A stretch of DNA of 64,000 nt from an uncultured Lachnospiraceae bacterium. Lineage in GTDB: Bacteria; Bacillota; Clostridia; Lachnospirales; Lachnospiraceae. Position 1 is the first letter of the stretch. Every line of letters starts with the position of its first letter. The notes beneath the pieces were generated by a model. That model saw only the letters and a list, made by a program, of their open reading frames with translations. It searched no databases and was not told the DNA's origin. A program made the position numbers and the translations under genes. Below are positions 30,030-38,501 of this stretch, one piece after another. Where the stretch lies: assembly GCA_947626745.1 (NCBI GenBank), contig CANQTF010000002.1:124001-188000 (forward strand). Reading direction: 5' to 3'.

Positions 30030-30971
30030 ATGGCGAGCATCAGTTTATCAAAAGTGATTGACAAATTTAAGTTGGAGAATCTTACGCCGGAGATCGATAT
30101 TTCCAAGATCAAGGTGACGCAGCCGGACATCAACAGGCCGGCTCTGCAGATTGCCGGATACTTTGAACATTTCGAGGCGACCCGTCTGCAGATCGTGGGC
30201 TTTGTGGAGTACTCTTATATGAATAAGCTGGAGCGCGGAACGCAGATCGAGATTTTTGAAAAGCTGCTCAACAATCCGATCCCCGGCGTCGTGTTCTGTC
30301 GGGAGTTGCAGCCAAACGACCTGTTCAGGGAGATCGCGGTCAAATACGGCGTCCCGCTGTTGATGAGCCGACAGGCGACATCGACCTGTATGGCGGAGAT
30401 CATCAGATGGCTGAATGTCCAGCTTGCCCCCTGTATCTCGGTACACGGTGTTTTGGTAGACGTGTACGGCGAAGGCGTCCTGATCACGGGCGAAAGCGGT
30501 ATCGGTAAGTCGGAGGCGGCGCTGGAACTGATCAAGAGGGGGCACCGGCTTGTCACCGACGATGTGGTGGAACTCAGACGTGTCAGCGAGGATACGCTTG
30601 TCGGCTCCGCGCCGGACATCACCAGACATTTTATCGAACTGCGCGGCATCGGCATCATTGACGTGAAAGCGCTCTACGGTGCGTCGAGCGTCAAGGACAC
30701 GCAGTCCGTCGATCTGGTCATCAAGCTGGAGGACTGGGATAAGGATAAAGAGTATGACCGCCTCGGCCTGGAGGAGGAGTACACGGAATATCTCGGCAAC
30801 AAGTTGGTGTGCCATAATATTCCGATCAGACCGGGCCGGAACTTAGCTATCATCTGTGAGGCGGCGGCAGTCAACCACCGCCAGAAGAAAATGGGCTACA
30901 ATGCCGCACAGGAGTTGTATAAGCGCGTGCAGGCCTCTCTTGCGGGCAAGCACGACGACGATGAAGATTAA
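30030..30971 (+). CDS. hprK: HPr kinase/phosphorylase
   Basis: 313 residues, the normal length. The C-terminal half carries the P-loop GESGIGKSE, the catalytic LVTDDVVELRR and the HprK signature LRGIGIIDVKALYG. The N-terminal domain is the non-catalytic half of the family. It phosphorylates, or with phosphate dephosphorylates, Ser46 of HPr-type proteins and so senses glycolytic flux in Firmicutes. The likely partner protein (a Crh-like HPr with Ser46) is encoded at 34721, at the end of the same gene cluster. AAGGAGAGAG precedes the ATG. The next gene starts 18 bases on. Confidence 0.96.
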   Translation: MASISLSKVIDKFKLENLTPEIDISKIKVTQPDINRPALQIAGYFEHFEATRLQIVGFVEYSYMNKLERGTQIEIFEKLLNNPIPGVVFCRELQPNDLFREIAVKYGVPLLMSRQATSTCMAEIIRWLNVQLAPCISVHGVLVDVYGEGVLITGESGIGKSEAALELIKRGHRLVTDDVVELRRVSEDTLVGSAPDITRHFIELRGIGIIDVKALYGASSVKDTQSVDLVIKLEDWDKDKEYDRLGLEEEYTEYLGNKLVCHNIPIRPGRNLAIICEAAAVNHRQKKMGYNAAQELYKRVQASLAGKHDDDED

Positions 30972-30989
30972 AGGATCGGGGGAATCAGG

Positions 30990-31928
30990 ATGGCAGACTA
31001 TGTATTCGGAGTGGATATAGGCGGTACGACCGTCAAATTAGGATTGTTTGACGTAAAAGGAAATGTGCTGGACAAGTGGGAGATCCCCACGAGAACGGAA
31101 AACGGCGGCGCAGATATTTTGCCGGACATCGCGGACAGCGTGCGGGATAAGATGCGGGAGAAGTCTATCGGCAAGGAAGCTGTGGCCGGTGTCGGCGTCG
31201 GCGCACCCGGTCCGGTGGACGGGAACGGCATCATTCACAAGGCCGTCAATCTCGGCTGGGGTGAGATGAATCTGAGAGAAGAGCTGAGCAGACTGCTCGA
31301 CGGCATGAGAGTAGAGGGCGGCAACGACGCAAACGTGGCGGCGCTCGGAGAGATGTGGAAGGGCGGCGGACAGGGATACCGAAATCTTGTGGCGGTCACG
31401 CTGGGCACCGGCGTAGGCGGCGGTATCATCATCAACGGGAAGATCCTGACGGGCGCCACGGGATCGGGCGGCGAGATCGGCCATATCCATGTGGAAGATC
31501 ATGAGAGTGAGGCTTGCGGCTGCGGCAATTACGGCTGTCTGGAGGAATATGCGTCTGCGACAGGCATTACAAGGCTTGCAAACCGCAGATTGCGGGAGAG
31601 CGATAAGGACAGCGTGCTGCGGCAGGGCGAAGTGTCCGCCAAGACCGTGTTCGATGCGGTCAAGGCAGGGGACGCTCTGGCCGTCGAGATAGCGGAACGG
31701 TTCGGTGAGTATCTCGGCAAAGGGCTTGCCGTGATCGCAGGGGTCGTCAATCCGGAGATCTTCGTGATCGGCGGCGGCGTGTCGAAGGCGGGTGAAGTGC
31801 TGTTCGAGTATATCCGCCCCGCATTTGACAGGACCGTATTTCACGGCTGCCGGGATACGAAGTTCGCGCTCGCGACGCTCGGAAATGATGCCGGCATCTA
31901 CGGCGCGGCCAAGATGGTATTGGATTGA
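30990..31928 (+). CDS. glcK: ROK-family glucokinase
   Basis: 312 residues. The N-terminal phosphate loop is GVDIGGTTVKLGLFD. The ROK sugar-binding and zinc region reads GEIGHIHVE, then CGCGNYGCLEEYAS (CxCGxxGCxE), which marks the ROK glucokinase type. ATP-binding glycines are seen in VTLGTGVGGGIIING. It phosphorylates glucose to glucose 6-phosphate in the cytosol. GGGGGAAT lies upstream. The cytosolic GH3 enzyme at 18938 would supply glucose to it. It sits between hprK and murB in the same direction. Confidence 0.94.
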   Translation: MADYVFGVDIGGTTVKLGLFDVKGNVLDKWEIPTRTENGGADILPDIADSVRDKMREKSIGKEAVAGVGVGAPGPVDGNGIIHKAVNLGWGEMNLREELSRLLDGMRVEGGNDANVAALGEMWKGGGQGYRNLVAVTLGTGVGGGIIINGKILTGATGSGGEIGHIHVEDHESEACGCGNYGCLEEYASATGITRLANRRLRESDKDSVLRQGEVSAKTVFDAVKAGDALAVEIAERFGEYLGKGLAVIAGVVNPEIFVIGGGVSKAGEVLFEYIRPAFDRTVFHGCRDTKFALATLGNDAGIYGAAKMVLD

Positions 31929-32010
31929 GCGGAAGTGCGATACATAATTTGTGCCGGAACAGTATATGATGAATAGTAGCGGCAACTCTGTGAAACGGAC
32001 GGTATAGGAC

Positions 32011-32922
32011 TTGAGTGCATCAATGTATGATTATGTGAAAACGGTAATTCCGGAGGAGAGGATCTTATTCCACCGGCAGATGAAAGATTATACGACGTTT
32101 CGCGTAGGCGGCGAAGCGGAGTGCATCATTCTCATACAGCGGGAGGAGGAGCTGGCTAAGATCGTTTCCTATTTGAACTGCATCGAGCAGGAGTATTTTA
32201 TTCTGGGAAACGGCAGCAACCTTCTCGTGGGTGACAAGGGCTACAGCGGCATCGTGCTGAAATTTGACGGACCGATGGAACAGATCGAGGTGGACGGCAC
32301 ACGTGTCGCGGCAAAGGCCGGTGCGCTGCTGTCGCAGGTGGCGGTTGCCGCCAGGGAGCACGGCCTGACAGGATTGGAGTTCGCTGCGGGCATACCGGGC
32401 AGCATCGGCGGCGGCGTCGTGATGAATGCCGGCGCATACGAAGGCGAGATGAAACAGGTGGTCGAGGCTGTCCGTGTGATGGACCGCGACGGGCAGATCA
32501 CCACGCTTGACAACGACACTATGGAGTTCGGTTATCGTACCAGCATCATCAAGAACAGGGCCTTCATCGTGCTGGAGGTGATCATGCGCCTTGCGCCGGG
32601 CGACAAGGCACAGATCGGCGCGAAGATGGAAAAGCTTGCGGCGCTTCGCAGAAGTAAGCAGCCGCTTGAATATCCGAGCGCGGGCAGCACATTCAAGCGG
32701 CCCGACGGATACTATGCCGGCAAACTGATCATGGAAGCGGGGATGCGCGGCTACCGCATCGGCGATGCGCAGGTGGCGGATAAGCACTGCGGTTTTGTTG
32801 TAAATATGGGGAAGGCTACGGCGGCGGACATCCGGGAAGTGATCGAGGAAGTACAAGAACGCGTCAGGGAGAGATTTCACGTCTTTCTCGAGCCGGAAAT
32901 TGTTTTTCTGGGAGATTTTTAG
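32011..32922 (+). CDS. murB: UDP-N-acetylenolpyruvoylglucosamine reductase
   Basis: 303 residues if started at TTG 32011; an ATG at 32023 gives 299, and neither has a strong ribosome site. FAD-binding motifs: TTFRVGGEAE, LGNGSNLLV, and GIPGSIGGGVVMNAGAYEGE. The active-site serine is in SAGSTFKRP, and the family's YRTSIIKN is present. The enzyme makes UDP-N-acetylmuramate for peptidoglycan in the cytosol. It is placed in the hprK-rapZ block, 12 bases before rapZ, an arrangement common in clostridia. Confidence 0.95.
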   Translation: MSASMYDYVKTVIPEERILFHRQMKDYTTFRVGGEAECIILIQREEELAKIVSYLNCIEQEYFILGNGSNLLVGDKGYSGIVLKFDGPMEQIEVDGTRVAAKAGALLSQVAVAAREHGLTGLEFAAGIPGSIGGGVVMNAGAYEGEMKQVVEAVRVMDRDGQITTLDNDTMEFGYRTSIIKNRAFIVLEVIMRLAPGDKAQIGAKMEKLAALRRSKQPLEYPSAGSTFKRPDGYYAGKLIMEAGMRGYRIGDAQVADKHCGFVVNMGKATAADIREVIEEVQERVRERFHVFLEPEIVFLGDF

Positions 32923-32934
32923 GAGACATACGCG

Positions 32935-33798
32935 ATGAGATTTGTTGTAGTGACGGGCATGAGCGGCGCGGGTAAGAGGACCGCCATGAAAATGCTGGAG
33001 GATGTGGGCTTTTACTGCGTGGACAATCTTCCCGTTCCGCTGATCGAGAAGTTTGTGGAGCTTGTCGCAGCGCCCAACGGCGAGATCAGCAAGGTGGCGC
33101 TTGGCTTGGATGTGCGCGCAGACCAGCCCTTTGGCGACGCGCAGGACATATTGGACAAGCTGCGGGAAAACGGTTATCTGTTTGAGATATTGTTTCTGGA
33201 GGCCAGCGATCCGGTACTGCTTAAGAGATACAAGGAGACAAGGAGGCTGCATCCGCTTTCGCCCGAGGGAAGAGTGGAGGAGGGCGTACACAAGGAACGC
33301 GAGATCCTGCAGGGCATCAAGCAGAAAGCCGACTACGTGATCGACACCTCCAATCTTTTGACAAGAGAGCTGAAGGAGGAGATCGACCACATTTTTGTGC
33401 GCAATGAAGAGTACAATTCCCTGATGGTCACGATCCTGTCTTTTGGCTTCAAGAACGGTATCCCGGCGGACGCCGATCTGGTGTTTGACGTCAGATTCCT
33501 GCCGAACCCATTCTATATTGATGAGCTTAAGCATAAGACTGGTAATGATAAAGAAGTGCAGGAATATGTGATGAGTTTCCCGGAGGCTTCCGTTTTTTTG
33601 GAGAAGCTGTCGGATATGTTGGATTTTCTGATCCCCAATTATGTCAAGGAAGGGAAGCATCAACTGGTGATCGGCATCGGCTGTACGGGCGGAAAGCACA
33701 GGAGCGTTACGCTGGCGAACGAACTGTATGCCAGGATGAAAGACCACGGCAACTATGGCACGAAGCTCTACCATAGGGATATCAGGCAGGGAGTGTAA
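32935..33798 (+). CDS. rapZ: RNase adapter/nucleotide-binding protein RapZ
   Basis: 287 residues. The N-terminal Walker A is GMSGAGKRT, where the usual S-T after GK is R-T, as is common in this family. The C-terminal domain has LSFGFKNGIPADADLVFDVRFLPN (kept in two parts in the family) and IGIGCTGGKHRSV. In enteric bacteria RapZ directs RNase E to the GlmZ sRNA; in Firmicutes (YvcJ) it binds nucleotides and its role is less clear. AGGAGAC precedes the ATG. whiA starts 1 base after its stop. Confidence 0.95.
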   Translation: MRFVVVTGMSGAGKRTAMKMLEDVGFYCVDNLPVPLIEKFVELVAAPNGEISKVALGLDVRADQPFGDAQDILDKLRENGYLFEILFLEASDPVLLKRYKETRRLHPLSPEGRVEEGVHKEREILQGIKQKADYVIDTSNLLTRELKEEIDHIFVRNEEYNSLMVTILSFGFKNGIPADADLVFDVRFLPNPFYIDELKHKTGNDKEVQEYVMSFPEASVFLEKLSDMLDFLIPNYVKEGKHQLVIGIGCTGGKHRSVTLANELYARMKDHGNYGTKLYHRDIRQGV

Positions 33799-33799
33799 T

Positions 33800-34705
33800 A
33801 TGTCTTTTTCCGGAACAGTGAAAGAAGAGCTTGCGGCGCAGATCAGTCCCGCAAGACATTGTCAGCTTGCGGAGCTGGCGGCTCTGCTCCATTTCGAGGG
33901 CGGCGTCTGCGAGGACGGGAGACATCTGTGCCTGAATACGGAAAATGAGGCAGTCGCGAAAAAGTGCTTTACATTATTCAAAAAAGCATTTAATATAGAT
34001 AATGTTGTGACCGGTGTCAGAGGCAGATTGCTGCCGGACGAAGACGCAGAGCGGAAAGTGATACAGGCGCTGCATCTCGGCGGTGAGGAGAATGCGCCGA
34101 TCGCGCTGCATACGCCTGTCAGTTCGCTGCTAATCAAAAATTCCTGCTGTGCCCGCGCATACCTGAGAGGGGCGTTTCTGAGCGTCGGCTCGATGAGCGA
34201 TCCGGAGAAAAGCTATCATCTCGAGTTTGTATGTGATGCGAGGGCGCAGGCCGAGCAGCTTCAAAACATCATTCAGGGATTTGAGATAGAGGCTAAGATC
34301 ATAAAGCGCAAAAAGTATGATGTCGTTTATCTGAAAGAAAGTTCCGGCATCGTCGATCTTCTCAACGTCATGGGCGCGCATGTCTCTCTGATGAATCTGG
34401 AGAATCTGCGGATCGTCAAGGGAATGCGCAATTCCATTAACAGGCGGGTGAACTGCGAGGCGGCGAACATCTCCAAAACCGTCACGGCGGCGACCAAACA
34501 GATAGAAGACATTCTTTTGATCAGAGACAGGTACGGATTTGAGAAGCTGCCGGACAATCTGCGGCAGATGGCGGAGATCAGGCTGGAATATCCGGACGCC
34601 GCGCTGAAAGAGCTGGGCGGGTATCTTGAGCCGGCCGTAGGGAAATCGGGCGTAAATCACAGACTGCGCAGACTGAGTGAGATTGCTGATGATATCAGGT
34701 CATAG
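33800..34705 (+). CDS. whiA: Sporulation/cell-division regulator WhiA
   Basis: 301 residues from the ATG at 33800, chosen because CAGGGAG lies 6 bases upstream and because it abuts the rapZ stop. The N terminus FSGTVKEELAAQ and the LAGLIDADG-like core (RAYLRGAFLSVGSMSDPEKSYHLE) are typical. The C-terminal helix-turn-helix covers LPDNLRQMAEIRLEYPDA, LKELG and GKSGVNHRLRRL. It binds DNA without endonuclease activity and is linked to cell division and chromosome segregation in Firmicutes. The conserved rapZ-whiA-HPr/Crh order is kept, but no yvcK lies between rapZ and whiA. Confidence 0.95.
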   Translation: MSFSGTVKEELAAQISPARHCQLAELAALLHFEGGVCEDGRHLCLNTENEAVAKKCFTLFKKAFNIDNVVTGVRGRLLPDEDAERKVIQALHLGGEENAPIALHTPVSSLLIKNSCCARAYLRGAFLSVGSMSDPEKSYHLEFVCDARAQAEQLQNIIQGFEIEAKIIKRKKYDVVYLKESSGIVDLLNVMGAHVSLMNLENLRIVKGMRNSINRRVNCEAANISKTVTAATKQIEDILLIRDRYGFEKLPDNLRQMAEIRLEYPDAALKELGGYLEPAVGKSGVNHRLRRLSEIADDIRS

Positions 34706-34720
34706 AAGGAGGAGAATATT

Positions 34721-34975
34721 ATGATTCAAAAAGCGATCCAGATTAAACTGGAGACGGGCCTGGAAGCGAGACCGGTTGCGATGCTTGTACAGGTTGCGAG
34801 CCAGTTTGACAGTTCCGTGTACATCAATGTGGACGACAGAAAAGTGAATGCCAAGAGTATCATGGGCATGATGAGTCTCGGACTTGCCAGCGGTGAACAG
34901 ATCAATGTCACTGCGGACGGGAAGGACGAAGCGGCGGCCATTGAGGGGATCGAGAAATTTCTGAGTGGCAGATAG
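34721..34975 (+). CDS. HPr-family protein lacking the phosphoacceptor histidine (Crh-like)
   Basis: 84 residues, HPr size. The usual GLHARP of HPr reads GLEARP here, so residue 15 is Glu and the phosphotransferase His15 is missing. Ser46 is kept in AKSIMGMMSLG. This is the pattern of Crh (Gln15 in Bacillus), a regulatory HPr paralog that HprK phosphorylates on Ser46 but that cannot pass phosphate in the PTS. It stands last in the hprK-glcK-murB-rapZ-whiA cluster, as crh does in Bacillus. GAAGGAGGAG precedes the ATG. The function is inferred; Glu15 might even mimic a phosphorylated state. Confidence 0.88.
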   Translation: MIQKAIQIKLETGLEARPVAMLVQVASQFDSSVYINVDDRKVNAKSIMGMMSLGLASGEQINVTADGKDEAAAIEGIEKFLSGR

Positions 34976-35012
34976 GATCGTTTGCAGACATTTTGATAAG
35001 GCAGAAGGCAAG

Positions 35013-35043
35013 GGGCATATCAGCGGTGATATGCTCTTTTTTT
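35013..35043 (+). terminator. Intrinsic terminator after the hprK-whiA-Crh cluster
   Basis: GCATATCA pairs with TGATATGC across a GCGG loop and is followed by TCTTTTTTT. Confidence 0.92.
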
Positions 35044-35064
35044 GCCGTTTTGCCGGATACCGTA

Positions 35065-35093
35065 TTGCTTACCGCGCATGGCGGTGATAAAAT
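35065..35093 (+). promoter_or_regulatory. Promoter of the lipid kinase gene
   Basis: TTGCTT (35065-35070), 17 bases, TAAAAT (35088-35093). The expected transcription start at about 35100 lies beyond the in-frame ATG at 35094, which excludes that codon as the start. Confidence 0.6.
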
Positions 35094-35120
35094 ATGGTAA
35101 ACACGGAGGCGGTGTCAGAT

Positions 35121-36020
35121 ATGAATCAAAAGATGCTTTTTATCTACAATCCGAGAGCGGGCAAAGCACAGATCCGAAGCAATCTGCTGGATATCATAGA
35201 TATTTTTGTGAAGGCGGGTTACGAAGTGACCGCATATCCGACACAGGCGGCGGGCGATGCGGTCAAGGCGGTTAAGGAGCGGCATGCGGGGTATGACATC
35301 GTGGCATGCAGCGGCGGCGACGGCACGCTGGACGAAGTGGTGACCGGTATGATGCAGTGCGATGAGAAGATCCCTATCGGCTACGTTCCGGCGGGGAGCA
35401 CGAACGATTTCGCCAACAGTCTGGGGATCCCCAAGAGTATGCTGAAAGCGGCGGGCGTTGTCGTGAACGGCAGGGATTTTGCCTGTGATATCGGAAAATT
35501 CAACGACTATGATTTCATCTATGTGGCGGCGTTCGGCATATTTACGGACGTATCCTACGAGACGAAGCAGGATGTCAAAAATGTTCTCGGACATGCGGCG
35601 TATCTGTTGGAGGGCGTCAAAAGGCTTCCGGCGGTCCGCTCTTATCCGCTGAAGGTCTCTCATGAAGATCAGGTGATCGAAGGCGATTTCATCTACGGCA
35701 TGATCACCAACTCGCATTCCGTCGGCGGGTTCAGGGGCATCACGGGGAAGGAAGTCCTGCTGGACGACGGGCTGTTTGAGGTGACGCTGATCCGCCGGCC
35801 TTCCAATCCGATGGATCTGAACAATATCATCATGGCGCTCGTGGACAAACGTGTGAAGTCGGAACATATCTATACATTTAAGACACCGCGCCTGATCGTG
35901 GAAAGCGAGGAGGCTCTGTCTTGGACGCTGGACGGAGAGTTCGGCGGCGAACATACGAAGGCCGTTATCGAGAACAGACGGAAGATGCTGAAGATCCGTG
36001 TGCCCAACGATCGGCTTTAA
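35121..36020 (+). CDS. Diacylglycerol kinase-family lipid kinase (DagK/YegS type)
   Basis: 299 residues from the ATG at 35121, with GGAGGCGG about 9 bases upstream. The catalytic-domain motifs are FIYNPRAGKAQ, the nucleotide loop CSGGDGTLDEVVTGM, and GYVPAGSTNDFANSLGIP. The C-terminal lipid-binding domain ends with WTLDGEFGGEH. In Firmicutes such enzymes return diacylglycerol to phosphatidic acid at the membrane face; the true substrate could be another lipid. It is a single gene between a terminator and the aldolase promoter. Confidence 0.9.
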   Translation: MNQKMLFIYNPRAGKAQIRSNLLDIIDIFVKAGYEVTAYPTQAAGDAVKAVKERHAGYDIVACSGGDGTLDEVVTGMMQCDEKIPIGYVPAGSTNDFANSLGIPKSMLKAAGVVVNGRDFACDIGKFNDYDFIYVAAFGIFTDVSYETKQDVKNVLGHAAYLLEGVKRLPAVRSYPLKVSHEDQVIEGDFIYGMITNSHSVGGFRGITGKEVLLDDGLFEVTLIRRPSNPMDLNNIIMALVDKRVKSEHIYTFKTPRLIVESEEALSWTLDGEFGGEHTKAVIENRRKMLKIRVPNDRL

Positions 36021-36052
36021 ACAGAAACTGTGATCATTTTCGTAGATTATGT

Positions 36053-36081
36053 TTGCGTCGGGTCAGGCTTTGCGTTATAAT
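36053..36081 (+). promoter_or_regulatory. Promoter of the fructose-bisphosphate aldolase gene
   Basis: TTGCGT (36053-36058), 17 bases, perfect TATAAT (36076-36081), 73 bases before the ATG. Confidence 0.6.
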
Positions 36082-36154
36082 AAAAAGCGAAAGTTATTGT
36101 CCGGTCTGCCGGCCGGGCAAACTGATCATAAAATTAAGAAAGGTGGTAAGAACA

Positions 36155-37123
36155 ATGCCATTAGTAACAACAACCGAAATGTTCAAGAAAGCGTACAATG
36201 GCGGCTATGCCGTTGGTGCATTTAACGTGAACAACATGGAGATCGTTCAGGGTATCACAGAGGCGGCAGGAGAACTGAACAGCCCCGTTATCCTTCAGGT
36301 TTCCAAGGGAGCGCGCGCATACGCGAACCATACTTATCTGGTGAAGCTGGTTGAGGCGGCGGTTGAGGAGAATCCGCAGATCCCGATCGCACTTCATCTG
36401 GATCACGGCGATACGTTTGAACTGTGCAAATCCTGTATCGACGGCGGTTTCACTTCTGTTATGATCGATGCGTCCTCCAAGTCTTTCGAGGATAATATCG
36501 CGCTGACCAAGCAGGTCGTAGAGTACGCGCACGCGAACGGCGTAGTGGTTGAGGCAGAGTTAGGCACGCTGGCGGGCGTGGAAGACGAAGTAAAGGTCGA
36601 GGCCGGCAAAGAGATGTACACACGTCCCGAGGAAGTGGAAGAGTTCGTTTCCAGAACGGGCTGTGATTCCCTTGCGATCGCGATTGGTACTTCCCACGGC
36701 GCATACAAATTTACGGCTGCACAGTGTACGAGAAATGCCGACGGCGTTCTTGTTCCGCCGCCGCTTCGCTTTGACGTACTGGAGGAGTGCATCAAGCGTC
36801 TCCCCGGCTTCCCGATCGTTCTGCACGGTTCCTCTTCCGTTCCGCAGGAGTTCGTCAAGATGGTAAACCAGTACGGCGGCAATATGCCGGACGCTGTAGG
36901 CATTCCGGAGGAGCAGCTTCGTAAGGCTGCGGAGCTTGCCGTATGTAAGATCAATATCGACTCCGATATCCGTCTTGCCATGACGGGTAATATCCGTAAA
37001 TATTTCGCGGAGCATCCGGATCACTTCGATCCCCGTCAGTATCTGAAGCCGGCGCGTCAGGCCGTCAAGGACATGGTTGCGCACAAGATCAAGAACGTGC
37101 TCGGCTCCGACGGCAAAGCGTAA
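36155..37123 (+). CDS. fba: Class II fructose-1,6-bisphosphate aldolase
   Basis: 322 residues from the ATG at 36155, with AAAGGTGG upstream; an open frame continues further 5' but has no start with a ribosome site. The zinc and substrate motifs are LHLDHGDTFELCK, IGTSHGAYKF, VLHGSSSVPQEF and NIDSDIRLA. The length and the YTRPEEVEEF loop fit class IIB enzymes. It cleaves fructose 1,6-bisphosphate to two triose phosphates in glycolysis. Codon usage is biased to the common codons of a highly expressed gene. A strong terminator follows. Confidence 0.96.
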   Translation: MPLVTTTEMFKKAYNGGYAVGAFNVNNMEIVQGITEAAGELNSPVILQVSKGARAYANHTYLVKLVEAAVEENPQIPIALHLDHGDTFELCKSCIDGGFTSVMIDASSKSFEDNIALTKQVVEYAHANGVVVEAELGTLAGVEDEVKVEAGKEMYTRPEEVEEFVSRTGCDSLAIAIGTSHGAYKFTAAQCTRNADGVLVPPPLRFDVLEECIKRLPGFPIVLHGSSSVPQEFVKMVNQYGGNMPDAVGIPEEQLRKAAELAVCKINIDSDIRLAMTGNIRKYFAEHPDHFDPRQYLKPARQAVKDMVAHKIKNVLGSDGKA

Positions 37124-37144
37124 GAGTAAGGAGAATGTATCAGA

Positions 37145-37176
37145 GAACCCCTTCCGGTCGGAGGGGGTTCGTTTTT
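37145..37176 (+). terminator. Intrinsic terminator of fba
   Basis: GAACCCC and GGGGTTC arms with an inner TCC/GGA, then GTTTTT, 22 bases after the stop. Confidence 0.9.
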
Positions 37177-37244
37177 CGGCAGGAAAACATTGCCCCGCAG
37201 GGCTTAGCGCAAATAGGATCAGATACGGAACAGAGGATCGCTGC

Positions 37245-37874
37245 ATGAATATATACTTACTTCGTCACGGCGAGACGGATTGGAATCGCGAGAGACGTAT
37301 TCAAGGGCATACGGATATACAGATGAATGATACGGGGAGGATGCAGATCAGGCATGTGGCGGCTGTTCTTGCCGACTTGCCTGTAAATATCGAAGTGATC
37401 CTGTCGAGTCCTCTGTCAAGGGCGCGCGAGAGCGCACAGATCGTCGCGGAGAGATTGTCTTATCGGCAGGAGGATATCGTGGTGGAGCCGCTGCTGATAG
37501 AGCGCTGCTTCGGGGCGGGCGAGGGCCTGACGGAAGAAGAGAGGAACGCGAGATTCGAGAATACGCCGTTCGGTCATCTCTATCCCGGCATGGAGACGCT
37601 GGAGGAAGTGCTGGCGCGCGGACGCAGCGCTTTTGACAAGATCGTGGAGACATATCACGATAAAGAGAATGTGCTGGCGGTCTGCCACGGCGCGATCCTG
37701 TTTGCGATCATGTCCGCCGCCACGGACGGAGGGATCGTCTACTGGGGCGACCAGATCACATTGAGGCAGGGCAATATCCACCGGCTCACCTATCGGGACG
37801 GCAAGGTGGAGGCGGCGCAGTACACTGAGGCGGAGCCGTTCTTTAAGAAGGTTGATTTAGGTGGTGCGATCTGA
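37245..37874 (+). CDS. Histidine phosphatase (phosphoglycerate mutase-like) family protein
   Basis: 209 residues from the ATG at 37245 (AGAGGATCGC upstream). The catalytic motif LLRHGETDWNRERRIQGHTD begins at residue 5. A second arginine/histidine set is in SSPLSRARESAQIV and VCHGAILFAIM. A glutamate near EGLTEEERNARF serves as the acid in the family. It may act as a phosphoglycerate mutase or as a broad phosphatase (alpha-ribazole phosphatase type); sequence alone does not decide. The last bases reach within 2 bases of the minus-strand toxin stop, so the two genes are convergent. Confidence 0.88.
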   Translation: MNIYLLRHGETDWNRERRIQGHTDIQMNDTGRMQIRHVAAVLADLPVNIEVILSSPLSRARESAQIVAERLSYRQEDIVVEPLLIERCFGAGEGLTEEERNARFENTPFGHLYPGMETLEEVLARGRSAFDKIVETYHDKENVLAVCHGAILFAIMSAATDGGIVYWGDQITLRQGNIHRLTYRDGKVEAAQYTEAEPFFKKVDLGGAI

Positions 37875-37876
37875 TT

Positions 37877-38197
37877 TTATTCGTCGTTCAGGAGCCGATG
37901 ACTTATATCCGAAGCGCCATACAGCACTCTTGTGACAATAACCCGATTCTCTTTAATGACATAGAAGACCAGAAAGTTATCTATCGGGAGTTGACGGAAT
38001 CCAAGCGTGTGTTCCGGTTCTGAAGTCATAAGCTGCACACGTTCCGGAAAAGTGTCAAGACTTTCAATCGTTTCCGCGATGCGGTTATATTGTCCCATAG
38101 CGTTTTCGGGTGCGTGTAATTGCTCCGCAATATAGGTATATATTTCTTCCATATCGGCGAGTGCCTGATCGGTGATCTGCACTTTGTACTTTTTCAT
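37877..38197 (-). CDS. RelE/ParE-family toxin
   Basis: 106 residues from the ATG at 38197; longer upstream open sequence overlaps the antitoxin and lacks a ribosome site. The fold is read from MKKYKVQITDQALADMEEIYTYIAEQL, split here as KVQITDQALADMEEI and the following helix, then NRIAETIESLDTFPERV and the C-terminal strand YVIKENRVIVTRVLYG. The family comprises mRNA interferases (RelE) and gyrase poisons (ParE), and the residue set does not settle which. The start is one base after the antitoxin stop, the usual coupled antitoxin-toxin order. Confidence 0.87.
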   Translation of the reverse strand: MKKYKVQITDQALADMEEIYTYIAEQLHAPENAMGQYNRIAETIESLDTFPERVQLMTSEPEHTLGFRQLPIDNFLVFYVIKENRVIVTRVLYGASDISHRLLNDE

Positions 38198-38198
38198 A

Positions 38199-38501
38199 TC
38201 AGTGTTCTTTCCTGAATTTTGCGAATGCTGATGTGGCGTTTTGTACCTTGCCGGCGGATATGTCATCATAACCTGTCTGCAATGCGGCGTGCAGTTCTTC
38301 GGCACTCATAAGGTCGGCGTTGACAGAGCGGGGCGCTTTGGGAAGCGTCACATTAAAGGGTATGCCGCCGGTCAAGGAAATCTGGTTCAGATACATATCA
38401 ATAGCGGTTGACATGGGGATTCCCAGTTGTGCCAACACGTCCTCTGCTTTCTGCTTGACGACGGGATTTACTCTCAGATTTAAGGTCGCTGTTTTTTCCA
38501 T
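38199..38501 (-). CDS. RelB/DinJ-family antitoxin
   Basis: 100 residues from the ATG at 38501, 9 bases after GGGAG; two earlier ATGs at 38510 and 38507 are too near that site. The N-terminal ribbon-helix-helix reads ATLNLRVNPVVKQKAED and LGIPMSTAIDMYLNQI, the DinJ/RelB pattern. The C-terminal part (DDISAGKVQNATSAFAKF) would wrap the toxin. It represses its own operon and neutralises the toxin downstream. Confidence 0.87.
   Translation of the reverse strand: MEKTATLNLRVNPVVKQKAEDVLAQLGIPMSTAIDMYLNQISLTGGIPFNVTLPKAPRSVNADLMSAEELHAALQTGYDDISAGKVQNATSAFAKFRKEH

Noticed and set aside
35921-36154. 78-codon N-terminal extension of the aldolase
   Set aside because: It overlaps the end of the lipid kinase gene and the aldolase promoter, and the ATG at 36155 has a good ribosome site and the family's normal start.
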